A stretch of DNA of 64,000 nt, taken from NCBI GenBank assembly GCA_965221605.1, contig CBDCSK010000015.1, positions 496,001 to 560,000 of the forward strand. The letters run 5' to 3'. The translations under genes were made by a program, and so were the position numbers. Below are positions 33,649 through 42,992 of the stretch, one piece after another. Every line of letters begins with the position of its first letter. Position 1 is the first letter of the stretch. This DNA comes from Aldehydirespirator sp965221605. GTDB taxonomy: Bacteria; Actinomycetota; Acidimicrobiia; Acidimicrobiales; Aldehydirespiratoraceae. The notes under the pieces were generated by a model. The model searched no databases and was not told the origin of the DNA. It worked only from the letters and a program-made list of their open reading frames with translations.

Positions 33649-35480
33649 TGGCCTCGGACGCCTGGCCGCCCGCCAGCGCCGAAGACTGGCTGGCCCTCGT
33701 CGAGCGGACGCTGCGGGGCCGGGACTTGGCCGGGTTGGCCAGCACGACCCGTGACGGCATCGAGATTCGTCCGCTGTACACCGACGGCCCGGACCGGCCC
33801 GTTTCGGCGGCGACCACGGATCCGAGCCGGTCCCAGACGGGCTGGGACGTCCGCCAGCACCACACACTGACCGCCACGACTGCCGACGCCCGCGACAGGC
33901 TTCGAGGTGAGATTGCTCAGGACTTGGAGGGTGGCGTCACCTCGGTAGAGCTCGATGTCGCGGTGGGCGGCGACCCCGGCGGGCTCTCGGCGGTGCTCGA
34001 AGGGGTCGACATGACGTCGACGCCGGTGGCGCTGGCGCCCCACGCGGAACTGGAAGCAGCCGAGGCCCTCCTCGGGCTGGCGGCCCGCCACGGCGCAGGC
34101 CCCGCGGTCGGCAGTTCGCTCGGTGTCGATCCGCTGGGGGAATGGGCCCGCTCGGGCCGCCGAACAGGCTGTTCCGAAGCTGTTGAGTGGGCGGCTCGGG
34201 CTGCGTCGGCCGGCTCCCTTGCGCCCGGTGTCGTCATCTTCACGGTCGATGCGACTCGCTATGCCGACGCCGGCGCGACCGAGGCCCAGGCCTTGGGCTG
34301 GGCTACTGCGACGGGTGTCGCCTCCCTGCGAGCGCTGGTCGGCGTGGGCATCCCGGTGGACGCGGCGGCCGGCCTGATCGGGTTCCGGATGGCGGCCACT
34401 GCCGAGGTGTTCGTCACCATCGCCGGGTTGCGTGCGGCTCGGATCATGTGGGCCCGGGTGGTCACCGCCAGCGGCGGCTCCACCCAGGCGGCCCGGCAGT
34501 ACCAGCACGCGGTGACGGCGGTCCACATGTACAGCCGGCGCGATCCGTGGGTCAACCTGCTGCGGGGCGCCTCCGCGGCGCTGGCCGCGGGCGTCGCCGG
34601 TGCCGACGCGGTGACCGTGCTGCCCTTCGACCATGCGTCCGGGTCGGTCGACGCCGACGGCTCGTTGGGCCGCCGGCTGGCCCGCAACACCCAGCTGCTG
34701 CTGCTGGAGGAGTCGCACATGGCGCGGGCCGCCGACCCCGCAGGCGGATCGTTCTACGTCGAGTCGCTGACCGACCAGCTGGCCTCGGAGGGCTGGCGGG
34801 TTCTGCAGGAAGTCGAGGCGTCGGGCGGGATCGATGCCACCATCAGCGATGGCACGCTGGCTGCCGGGCTCGAGCAGAGCTGGCGGGACCGCCTGGGAGC
34901 GCTGAGGTCCCGGAGCGAGCCCCTGGTCGGGGTGAGCGAGTTCCCCCTCCTCGACGAGCCTGCCCAGGCCGGTCACGCCGGTTCCAGCATCGCGGCGAGC
35001 GGGTCCGGCCTGCCGGTCAGGCGCCTGGCCGAGCCCTTCGAGGATCTGCGCGACGCCGCCGACCGTCACCAGGCCGCCACCGGCGACCGGCCTGCGGCGT
35101 GGGTGGCGGCCCTGGGACCGGCCGCGGACCACTCGGTCCGCACCGCCTGGGCCCAGAACCTGCTGGCCGCGGGCGGCATCGAGGCCCGGGGCGCGGCCGG
35201 CGTGGACTCGCCCATTGCCGCGGCGGCGGACTTTGCGGTGTCAGGCCTGACCGGAGCGGTGATCACCGGGAGCGACGACATGTATCGCCTGCGGGGTGCG
35301 GCCACCGCCAGTGCCCTGACCGAGGCCGGCGCTGCCTTCGTGGCCCTGGTCTGCGACCCCGGCACCCCAGCCGAACTCCTCTCAGAGCTGGAGCCAGCCG
35401 GCGTCGACGAGACCTGGCACGACGGCATCGACGCCGCGGCCGCCCTAGAACGCCTCCACCGCACCCTCGGAATCGCCTGA
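33648..35480 (+). CDS. mutA: Methylmalonyl-CoA mutase small (beta) subunit
   Basis: 610 residues. The N-terminal segment (SAEDWLALVERTLRGRDLAGLASTTRDGIEIRPLYT) and barrel (FRMAATAEVFVTIAGLRAARIMWARV, DPWVNLLRGASAALAAGVAGADAVTVLPFD) match MutA. A B12-like C-terminal domain follows, without the DxHxxG cobalamin motif; this absence is typical of the small subunit. It pairs with MutB to interconvert methylmalonyl-CoA and succinyl-CoA. mutB normally follows directly but is not in this window; a 249-bp gap and an unrelated ATP-binding gene stand there instead. Confidence 0.9.
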   Translation: MASDAWPPASAEDWLALVERTLRGRDLAGLASTTRDGIEIRPLYTDGPDRPVSAATTDPSRSQTGWDVRQHHTLTATTADARDRLRGEIAQDLEGGVTSVELDVAVGGDPGGLSAVLEGVDMTSTPVALAPHAELEAAEALLGLAARHGAGPAVGSSLGVDPLGEWARSGRRTGCSEAVEWAARAASAGSLAPGVVIFTVDATRYADAGATEAQALGWATATGVASLRALVGVGIPVDAAAGLIGFRMAATAEVFVTIAGLRAARIMWARVVTASGGSTQAARQYQHAVTAVHMYSRRDPWVNLLRGASAALAAGVAGADAVTVLPFDHASGSVDADGSLGRRLARNTQLLLLEESHMARAADPAGGSFYVESLTDQLASEGWRVLQEVEASGGIDATISDGTLAAGLEQSWRDRLGALRSRSEPLVGVSEFPLLDEPAQAGHAGSSIAASGSGLPVRRLAEPFEDLRDAADRHQAATGDRPAAWVAALGPAADHSVRTAWAQNLLAAGGIEARGAAGVDSPIAAAADFAVSGLTGAVITGSDDMYRLRGAATASALTEAGAAFVALVCDPGTPAELLSELEPAGVDETWHDGIDAAAALERLHRTLGIA

Positions 35481-35658
35481 GCGATCAGCCTCTTTGCTGG
35501 CCACGGCCCCGGTTGCTCGGAGTTGAGCCTCCTGCGAGGGGTTGTCCGCCTGGTCACGGCGTCGATACTCTGCCACTCGATAGCCGACCGTTTCGGTATC
35601 GGTGAAACAACCCGAGTTCTGAAACACGGGCTGGTGTGCCACCTGGCGGTGACATGAC

Positions 35659-35710
35659 ATCTTGGAGAGTTCTGGCTTGAGTTTCTATAGTTTTAGCTTA
35701 ACTCCAAGAT
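35659..35710. promoter_or_regulatory. AT-rich inverted repeat before the AlbA-type gene
   Basis: ATCTTGGAGAGTT (35659-35671) faces AACTCCAAGAT (35700-35710) across about 28 AT-rich bases, ending 19 bases before the GTG at 35730. It may be an operator for the ATP-binding protein, which has winged-helix-like ends, or a structured leader. The rest of the 35481-35729 gap shows nothing recognisable. Confidence 0.45.
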
Positions 35711-35729
35711 TGCTTGTACACTAAAATTT

Positions 35730-37448
35730 GTGGCAAAAACCCCACTTTCTGCCGAAGTGACCGACGCTCTCGATCGAATCGATCGAGGGGAGGCACGGTC
35801 AAGCGACTTTGAATCAGAGACACTGGACTTCAAGTCGGAGCGCGGCGGCGATCGGAAGACGCTCCGTCTCTTGGCGGAAGCTGCGATGTGTCTGGCCAAC
35901 AGTCAGGGCGGGACGGTAGTGCTCGGTGTGGAAGACGCCGAGACCGGAAGCAGCGCGTTCTCGGGAACCGACCTCGACCTTCACGAGATCCGCAGATACA
36001 TCTTCGACACGCTTAACCCGGGTCTCACCGTCACTGTTGATGAGCACCGCCATCGAGGTACGAGGCTCGTGCTTGTCGGAGTGCCTGAGGGCGCGGCGGT
36101 CTACGCCTTGTCCGGCAGGATGACGAGGCGGATCGGGCGTTCATGCCTACCGCTGTCACCCGATCAAGTCGCAGCGCTCCATGACGAGCGAGCGGGACGC
36201 GATCCGTCGGAGGGGCGTAGCGGACGCTCGGTGGACGAGGTTGATCCTGCCGCGGTTGCTCAGGCCCGGCGGCATCTTCGGCAGTTCACCGATGAGCGGT
36301 CCCGTTGGTCTGAGATGCCTGTCGATCAGCTGTGCAGGGCGATGGGCGTGGCGTCCGAGGACGGCGAGCTCCTGACAGCGGGAGAGCAGCTTCTCGGCGC
36401 AAGCAGCACCGAGGTGGTCAGCTACCAGCATCGTGCCAGCGTCGGATCGCCGGTCGACGCCAGCGAGCGTGTGATGCTGCCTCTAGTGACAGCCTTCAGC
36501 CGCACTCTCGAGCACGTTGCGGCGCACAACCGCTGGGACCCGCTGCTGCTGCGCAGCGGGCAGCAGTTGCAGCTCCAGTGGTACCCCGACGATGTCGTGC
36601 GGGAGGCTCTCGCCAACGCCTTCGTGCATCGGAGGCTCGATCTCCCGGACCCTGTGCAGGTCGAGCACTTCGACGACTTGTTGGCCGTCACCTCAAGCGG
36701 GACTCTTGTGAGCGGCGTGACGGTCGACAACATCCTCACGACCGCTTCGAGGCCCCGGAATCGGCTGCTGGCGCGGGCGTTCCGCAGTCTCGGGCTGATC
36801 GAGGAGTTGGGCACCGGAGTCAGTCGGATGTACCGGTCGATGCTCCGTCTAGGAAAGGCGCCGCCGTCGTTCGATAGTACCGCGGAGTTTGTTCGGGTGA
36901 CCCTGGCCGGCGGCAGCGCCGTCACGGCCTTCGCCCGCTTCGCCGCTGCGTTGGATGAGTCGTTGCGCGACGACGTGGAGGCATTGCTCGTGTTGAGACG
37001 GCTGTGCGAGGTCAACACCACCTCGTCTGCGGACATGGCGCCGTTGTTCCAGCGCACGGCCGATGCGGCGGCGGCCTCGCTGCGACGAGTCTCCGAAGCT
37101 CAGACCCCGTTCATCGAGCCGGTCCACCGGTCTTCGAACCGTGCCGATGTGCAGTATCGGCTGACGAGGAGTGCCTCCGACGGTCTTGCCTCCGCTGTGG
37201 TGAATCGCCGTCACAGCAAGCGCGAGATTGCCGAGAAGGTGGTTGCGCATGTGGCCGAGCACGGTCGGATCACCAACAGCGATGTGCGCGGCATGTTCAA
37301 CGTCGGTGCTCCGAGAGCCTCCGTGATCTTGCGCGAGCTAGTAGAGGCGTTGACCCTGGAGCGCACCAGCGACTCAAGGAGGGGTCCAGCAGTTGAGTAC
37401 GGCCCGGGTCTCCTATTCGAGGATTTGCGGCGCAGGTTCAAGTTATAG
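35730..37448 (+). CDS. AlbA_2/Schlafen-type ATP-binding protein
   Basis: 572 residues. The N-terminal AlbA_2 domain (about 25-135) shows ETLDFKSERGGDRKTLRLLAEAAMCLANSQGGTVVLGVED. The central part has the HATPase-like stretch YPDDVVREALANAFVHRRLDL, and SLGLIEELGTGVSRMYRSM. The C-terminus looks like winged-helix modules (ITNSDVRGMFNVGAPRASVILRELVEA). Relatives are called putative DNA-binding or transcriptional regulators and some occur in defence loci. It starts at a GTG after AT-rich DNA containing an inverted repeat, interrupts the expected mutA-mutB order, and may have been acquired by transfer. Confidence 0.83.
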   Translation: MAKTPLSAEVTDALDRIDRGEARSSDFESETLDFKSERGGDRKTLRLLAEAAMCLANSQGGTVVLGVEDAETGSSAFSGTDLDLHEIRRYIFDTLNPGLTVTVDEHRHRGTRLVLVGVPEGAAVYALSGRMTRRIGRSCLPLSPDQVAALHDERAGRDPSEGRSGRSVDEVDPAAVAQARRHLRQFTDERSRWSEMPVDQLCRAMGVASEDGELLTAGEQLLGASSTEVVSYQHRASVGSPVDASERVMLPLVTAFSRTLEHVAAHNRWDPLLLRSGQQLQLQWYPDDVVREALANAFVHRRLDLPDPVQVEHFDDLLAVTSSGTLVSGVTVDNILTTASRPRNRLLARAFRSLGLIEELGTGVSRMYRSMLRLGKAPPSFDSTAEFVRVTLAGGSAVTAFARFAAALDESLRDDVEALLVLRRLCEVNTTSSADMAPLFQRTADAAAASLRRVSEAQTPFIEPVHRSSNRADVQYRLTRSASDGLASAVVNRRHSKREIAEKVVAHVAEHGRITNSDVRGMFNVGAPRASVILRELVEALTLERTSDSRRGPAVEYGPGLLFEDLRRRFKL

Positions 37449-37582
37449 CGTTGCCATCGTTGTGGGTAGGGCTAAAACTAATTCTTGTTCTAGCGAACTT
37501 GCGGCTGTCCTGGCCGTGGACTGTCAAAGCCGCCCGCGGGTGTTTCCGGATGTGTGTGGCTGGCCCACGTTCAGAACGCGGG

Positions 37583-38398
37583 TCAGTCCTCGAAGACTGG
37601 GGGGCGCTTCTCGGAGCGGGCCTGGACGGCTTCCTCGAAGTTGCGGGTGGTCATGCGGACCAGCAACTGGGCGTTCATCTCCGAGCGCATGTGGGCCGCG
37701 TAGCTGGACGCCTCCAGGCCGGCCCACAGCATCCTCTTGGTGAGCTCGATGCCGGGCCGGCTCAAGGCCGCGATGCGGGCGCCGACCTCGTAGCAGCGCT
37801 CCAGCAGATCCTCGGGCGCCACCGTCTCGCTCACCAGGCCGATGCGGGCCGCCTCGTCGGCATCGACATCACGTCCGGTGAGCATGATCTCGAAGGCCCG
37901 GGACGAGCCGATCGCCCGAGGCAGGGTGAAGCTGAGGCCCAGCTCGGACGCGGTGAGGCCGTTGTTGATGCCCGCGGCCCGGAAGTAGGCGGCGGTGGAG
38001 GCGATGCGGATGTCGCAGGCCAGGGCCAGGCACATCCCGCCGCCGATGGCCGCGCCGTTGATGGCCGCGATCACCGGTTGGTGGAGGTCCCCGACCAGTT
38101 CGATCACCTCGTGGAGGCGGTCGGCTGCCCGATGTGCGATGGTCGCCTTCGTCAGGCCTTCGATGTAGGGCACCCGGCCTGCGCTCACCATGTCAGCCCC
38201 CGAGCAGAACCCGTGGCCGGCGCCGGTGATCACCACGGCCCGGACGTCGTTGTCGTTGTTGACGCCGCGCAGGGCATCGGCCAGCGGGATCATCACGTCG
38301 AAGGCCATGGCGTTCATGCGCTCGGGCCGGTTGAGCGTGACCAGAGCGATGTCGGGGCGTGGGTGGTCGACCAGTACGAAGTCGTCTGCGGAGGCCAT
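37583..38398 (-). CDS. Enoyl-CoA hydratase/isomerase family protein
   Basis: 271 residues of the crotonase fold: RPERMNAMAFDVMIPL, VRAVVITGAGHGFCSGADM (oxyanion-hole loop), AAINGAAIGGGMCLALACDIRIAS and ELGLSFTLPRAIGSSRAFEIMLTGRDVDADEAARIGLV. It hydrates 2-enoyl-CoA in beta-oxidation or a related route. The ATG at 38398 is preceded by a TACCGT box at the leaderless distance. Confidence 0.92.
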   Translation of the reverse strand: MASADDFVLVDHPRPDIALVTLNRPERMNAMAFDVMIPLADALRGVNNDNDVRAVVITGAGHGFCSGADMVSAGRVPYIEGLTKATIAHRAADRLHEVIELVGDLHQPVIAAINGAAIGGGMCLALACDIRIASTAAYFRAAGINNGLTASELGLSFTLPRAIGSSRAFEIMLTGRDVDADEAARIGLVSETVAPEDLLERCYEVGARIAALSRPGIELTKRMLWAGLEASSYAAHMRSEMNAQLLVRMTTRNFEEAVQARSEKRPPVFED

Positions 38399-38406
38399 GG
38401 CGGGCG

Positions 38407-38412
38407 ACGGTA
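38407..38412 (-). promoter_or_regulatory. Putative -10 box of a leaderless promoter
   Basis: On the minus strand TACCGT, eight bases before the ATG of the enoyl-CoA hydratase. Confidence 0.45.
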
Positions 38413-38437
38413 CCAGCCGCCGGTGGACAGCACGGGT

Positions 38438-39217
38438 TCAGTCCCCCAGGTCGGGCTTCCAGGCCGAGCCGTTGATGTGGCCCCCGCCGTCCACGAACAG
38501 CGTGTTGCCGGTGACATACCGGCTGGCCTCCGAGGCCAGGAACACCACCACCGGGGCGACGTCCAGGTCGGGGTCGCCGATGCGGCCCATCGGGTTGGCG
38601 GCGTCGGCCGCGGCCAGCAACTCGGGATGCGCGCCCATCACCCGGTGGAAGCTGGCCGACTCGGCGGCCGGGCACACGATGTTGGCGGTTATGCCCCATC
38701 CGGCCCACTCCCTGGCCGCGGTGCGGGTGGCGGCTCGCAGCGCCTCCTTGGCCGAGTTGTACTCGACCGTTCCCATGTGCGCGTTCACCCCGTTGAGCGA
38801 GCACATGTTGATCACCCGGCCCCAGCCGTTGGCCCTCATCAGGGGCAGGGCCGCGCTCATGGCCCAGAACGGGCCGTAGAAACCCACCGCCAGAGCCCGT
38901 GACATTCCGGCCTCGGTCTTGCGCTCCACCCGGCTGATCTCGCCGCCGCCCCAGGCGTTGTTGACCAGGATGTCCACTGATCCCCACCTCTCGTTGGCAT
39001 GGGCGACCATCGCTTCGACCGCGGCCCGATCGCCCACGTCGGTGCGCAGGAACTCGCAGGAGTCACCGAGTTCGGCCGCGGCGTCGGCGCCGAGGCGCTC
39101 GTCTATCTCGGCCACGAGCACGTTGGCTCCCTCGGCCACGAAGGCCCGGGCCACGGACCGGCCGATGCCCTCGCCCGCGCCGGTGACCACTGCTGTCCTG
39201 CCCTCTAGCTCTCCCAT
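38438..39217 (-). CDS. SDR-family oxidoreductase
   Basis: 259 residues from MGELEGRTAVVTGAGEGIGRSVA, chosen because GGGAGG lies six to seven bases upstream; a longer frame starts at 39259. It has the cofactor motif TGAGEGIG, NNAWGG, the catalytic Tyr-Lys in YNSAKEALRAATR, and the C-terminal FLASEASRYVTGNTLFVDGGGHI. NAD(P)-dependent; substrate unknown. It lies upstream of the enoyl-CoA hydratase, 39 bp away on the same strand. Confidence 0.9.
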   Translation of the reverse strand: MGELEGRTAVVTGAGEGIGRSVARAFVAEGANVLVAEIDERLGADAAAELGDSCEFLRTDVGDRAAVEAMVAHANERWGSVDILVNNAWGGGEISRVERKTEAGMSRALAVGFYGPFWAMSAALPLMRANGWGRVINMCSLNGVNAHMGTVEYNSAKEALRAATRTAAREWAGWGITANIVCPAAESASFHRVMGAHPELLAAADAANPMGRIGDPDLDVAPVVVFLASEASRYVTGNTLFVDGGGHINGSAWKPDLGD

Positions 39218-39323
39218 GCCTGCCTCCCGACTCTGAGCCGCCTCGTCATTCTTCACCACAGCGGCCCGGCGCGTCAGTGGTAGACAACCATCCGCACGAC
39301 ACCTACACGCCGAAGGGAGTCCG

Positions 39324-39995
39324 GTGGAGGACCTTCAGCAGAGAGCCCAGCGCATAGCGGCCATGCGCAGCTCCATCTGGGTCTACCGCTTCGTGCGGCG
39401 CACGATCATGGTGGTGCTCTACCCGTACTTCCGGGTGCGCCGGCGCGGCGGCGAGTATCTGGACATCGAGGGCCCGATGATCGTGGCGCCGGTGCACCGG
39501 TCCAATCTCGACACGCCGATGATGGCCGGGCTTGGCCATCGCCGCTTGCGGGCCCTGTCCAAGGAGTCGCTGTTCACCAACCGGTACTTCGGGGCGTTCC
39601 TTTCCGCGCTGGGCGCGTTCCCGGTGCGCCGGGGCGCGGCCGACAGGGAGGCCATACGGGAGGCGGTCAGGATGCTGGAGGCGGGCGAGCAGGTCGTGGT
39701 GTTCCCTGAGGGGGGCCGCCAGACCGGGCCCCGGGTGGAGTCCGTGTTCGACGGCATGAGCTACCTCGCGTCCCGCACCGGCGCCGTCATCGTGCCCGTC
39801 GGCATCGCCGGCACCGAGGCGGCCATGGCCACCGGCACCCGCCTGCCGCGGCCGGTGCGGGTCGCGATGGTGGCCGGCCCGCCCATCCGCCCCCCCGAGG
39901 GCCGCATGACCCGCCCGCAGATGAGCCGCTTCTCCGAGGAGGTCCGCCAGCGCCTGCAAACCGTCTTCGACGAGGCCCAGGCACTGGCAGGCTGA
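39324..39995 (+). CDS. 1-acyl-glycerol-3-phosphate acyltransferase family (PlsC-like)
   Basis: 223 residues with the acyltransferase HX4D motif HRSNLD (about 58-63), GAFPVRRGAADREAIREA, VVFPEGGRQTGP and PVGIAGTEAAM. It acylates a lysophospholipid or related acceptor at the membrane; the short hydrophobic stretch before the motif (TIMVVLYPYF) may attach it. It starts with GTG at 39324. It is 36 bp before isocitrate dehydrogenase, which has its own promoter box. Confidence 0.89.
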   Translation: MEDLQQRAQRIAAMRSSIWVYRFVRRTIMVVLYPYFRVRRRGGEYLDIEGPMIVAPVHRSNLDTPMMAGLGHRRLRALSKESLFTNRYFGAFLSALGAFPVRRGAADREAIREAVRMLEAGEQVVVFPEGGRQTGPRVESVFDGMSYLASRTGAVIVPVGIAGTEAAMATGTRLPRPVRVAMVAGPPIRPPEGRMTRPQMSRFSEEVRQRLQTVFDEAQALAG

Positions 39996-40017
39996 AGTCG
40001 CGATTACCGGCCGCCGG

Positions 40018-40023
40018 TAGCCT
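40018..40023 (+). promoter_or_regulatory. Putative -10 box of a leaderless promoter
   Basis: TAGCCT, eight bases before the ATG of isocitrate dehydrogenase. Confidence 0.45.
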
Positions 40024-40031
40024 CGGTATAC

Positions 40032-41228
<1,197 letters not shown>

Positions 41229-41243
41229 AGGCTGACGCTCGAC

Positions 41244-42992
41244 GTGCGCGCCGCCAGCGACGGTCTAGCGCGCCGGGGCTACCGGCTGATAATGCGGTCG
41301 GTGCGGGCCCACCCGATCTCGCACGGGCTAGCCCTCGTCGGTGCGCTCGGATTCGTCGCCACCACGGTGGGAATCGCCTGGCTGCTGGGCTGGATCACCG
41401 ACAATGTGATCATCGCTCCCGAGGCCGACCGGACCGGCCCGGCGGTGGCCGCGGTCCTGATAGTCGGGGTCTCGGTAGCCAGCGGCGTGTCGGTGCTGAT
41501 GCGCCGATGGTTCCTGGCCATGGCCGAGCTGCGAACCCAGCGCGACTGGCGGCGCGCCCTGCTGCACCGCTACATCGACCTGCCCATGGACTTCCATCGC
41601 GAGCGCGACCCGGGCGAGCTGCTGGCCCATGCCGACTCCGACGTCAATACGGCCACCATGGTTCTCAAGCCCCTGGCGTTCGCGGTGAGCGTGGTTGTCC
41701 TGGTGATCGTCACGATGGTGGCGCTGTTCGTCGCCCACCCGCTGCTGGCAGGAATCGCGGCGGTCGTGTTCCCGGCGCTGGCGGTGATCAGCCGGATCTA
41801 CACGCGCCGGGTCGAGGCGCCCTCGGCCGAGGTGCAGCGCCGGGTCGGTGAAGTGTCGGAGGTGGCCCACGAGAGCTTCGACGGGGCGGTCGTGGTGAAG
41901 ACCCTGGGCCGGGAGCCGATGGAGGTGGAGCGGATGCGGGCCGCGTCGGAGCGGCTGCGCGACGAGCGCATCCGGGTGGGCCGGATGCGGGCCACGTTCG
42001 AGCCGGCCATCGACGCCCTGCCGACGGTGGGCGCCATCGCCCTGCTGCTGGTCGGCGCCTGGCTCGTGGGACGGGGCTCGGCCACGCCCGGCGACCTGGT
42101 GCTGGCCGCCACGCTGTTCTCGCTGCTGGCCCTGCCGCTGTTCATCGTGGGCTTCTTCCTGGAGGAGATGCCCCGCTCGGTAGTGTCACTGGAGCGGGTG
42201 GACCGGGTGCTGGAACGACCCGTCCCGGCGCCGCCGGTGGTGGCCCCCCGGGTGCTGCCGGAGGGTCCGCTCGGCCTGGAGATCGAGGACCTGGCTGTGG
42301 GGTACGGCTCGCGGCTGGTGCTCGACGGAGTGTCGCTTCATGTGCGACCGGGTGAGTCTGTTGCCCTGGTGGGTGCGACCGGGTCGGGCAAGTCGACCCT
42401 GCTCGAGACCGTGGCCGGGCTCAATGACCTGGCGCGGGGCTCGATCCGCCTGTCGGGCACCGAAGTCGGCAGCATCGACACCGGCGAGCTTCACGAGGCG
42501 GTGGCGCTGGTGTTCCAGGAGGCGTTCCTGTTCGCCGACTCGGTGGTGGAGAACGTCGATATGAAGCGGGGCCTCGGCCCGGCCGACGTGACCGCCGCGC
42601 TGGGAACCGCGGCAGCCGGCAGCTTCGTGGAGGCCCTGCCCGACGGCGCCGCCACGGTGGTGGGGGAGCGGGGCGTGACCCTCTCGGGCGGTCAGCGGCA
42701 GCGGGTGGCCCTGGCCCGAGCCCTGGTGCGCTCGCCGCGGCTGCTCATGCTCGACGACGCCACCAGCGCGGTCGATCCCGTGGTGGAGGGCGAGATCCTC
42801 GCCAACCTGCGCGGCGGCCTCGACACCACGCTGCTGGTGGTGGCGCACCGGATCTCCACCATCGAGCTCGCCGACCGGGTGGCGTACCTCGCCGGTGGGA
42901 GGATCGTCGCCACCGGCACCCACGAAGAGCTGTTGGCCCTCGACGACTACCGGTCGCTGGTCTCGGCCTACGAGCAGGCTGCGGCCCCATGA
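41244..42992 (+). CDS. ABC exporter half-transporter, subunit with degenerate ATP site
   Basis: 582 residues: a six-helix membrane domain (about 1-310), then an ATPase domain with Walker A GATGSGKST, signature LSGGQRQR and Walker B LLMLDDATSAVD. The catalytic Glu after Walker B is Asp, the mark of the degenerate-site subunit in heterodimeric exporters such as TM287/288. The H-loop is VVAHRIST. It starts with GTG at 41244, and its stop overlaps the partner gene by four bases (ATGA). The substrate (lipid or drug) is unknown. Confidence 0.92.
   Translation: MRAASDGLARRGYRLIMRSVRAHPISHGLALVGALGFVATTVGIAWLLGWITDNVIIAPEADRTGPAVAAVLIVGVSVASGVSVLMRRWFLAMAELRTQRDWRRALLHRYIDLPMDFHRERDPGELLAHADSDVNTATMVLKPLAFAVSVVVLVIVTMVALFVAHPLLAGIAAVVFPALAVISRIYTRRVEAPSAEVQRRVGEVSEVAHESFDGAVVVKTLGREPMEVERMRAASERLRDERIRVGRMRATFEPAIDALPTVGAIALLLVGAWLVGRGSATPGDLVLAATLFSLLALPLFIVGFFLEEMPRSVVSLERVDRVLERPVPAPPVVAPRVLPEGPLGLEIEDLAVGYGSRLVLDGVSLHVRPGESVALVGATGSGKSTLLETVAGLNDLARGSIRLSGTEVGSIDTGELHEAVALVFQEAFLFADSVVENVDMKRGLGPADVTAALGTAAAGSFVEALPDGAATVVGERGVTLSGGQRQRVALARALVRSPRLLMLDDATSAVDPVVEGEILANLRGGLDTTLLVVAHRISTIELADRVAYLAGGRIVATGTHEELLALDDYRSLVSAYEQAAAP

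Noticed and set aside
35445..35660. 71-residue minus-strand frame in the gap after mutA
   Set aside because: No start signal, no similarity I can see, and it overlaps the mutA end.
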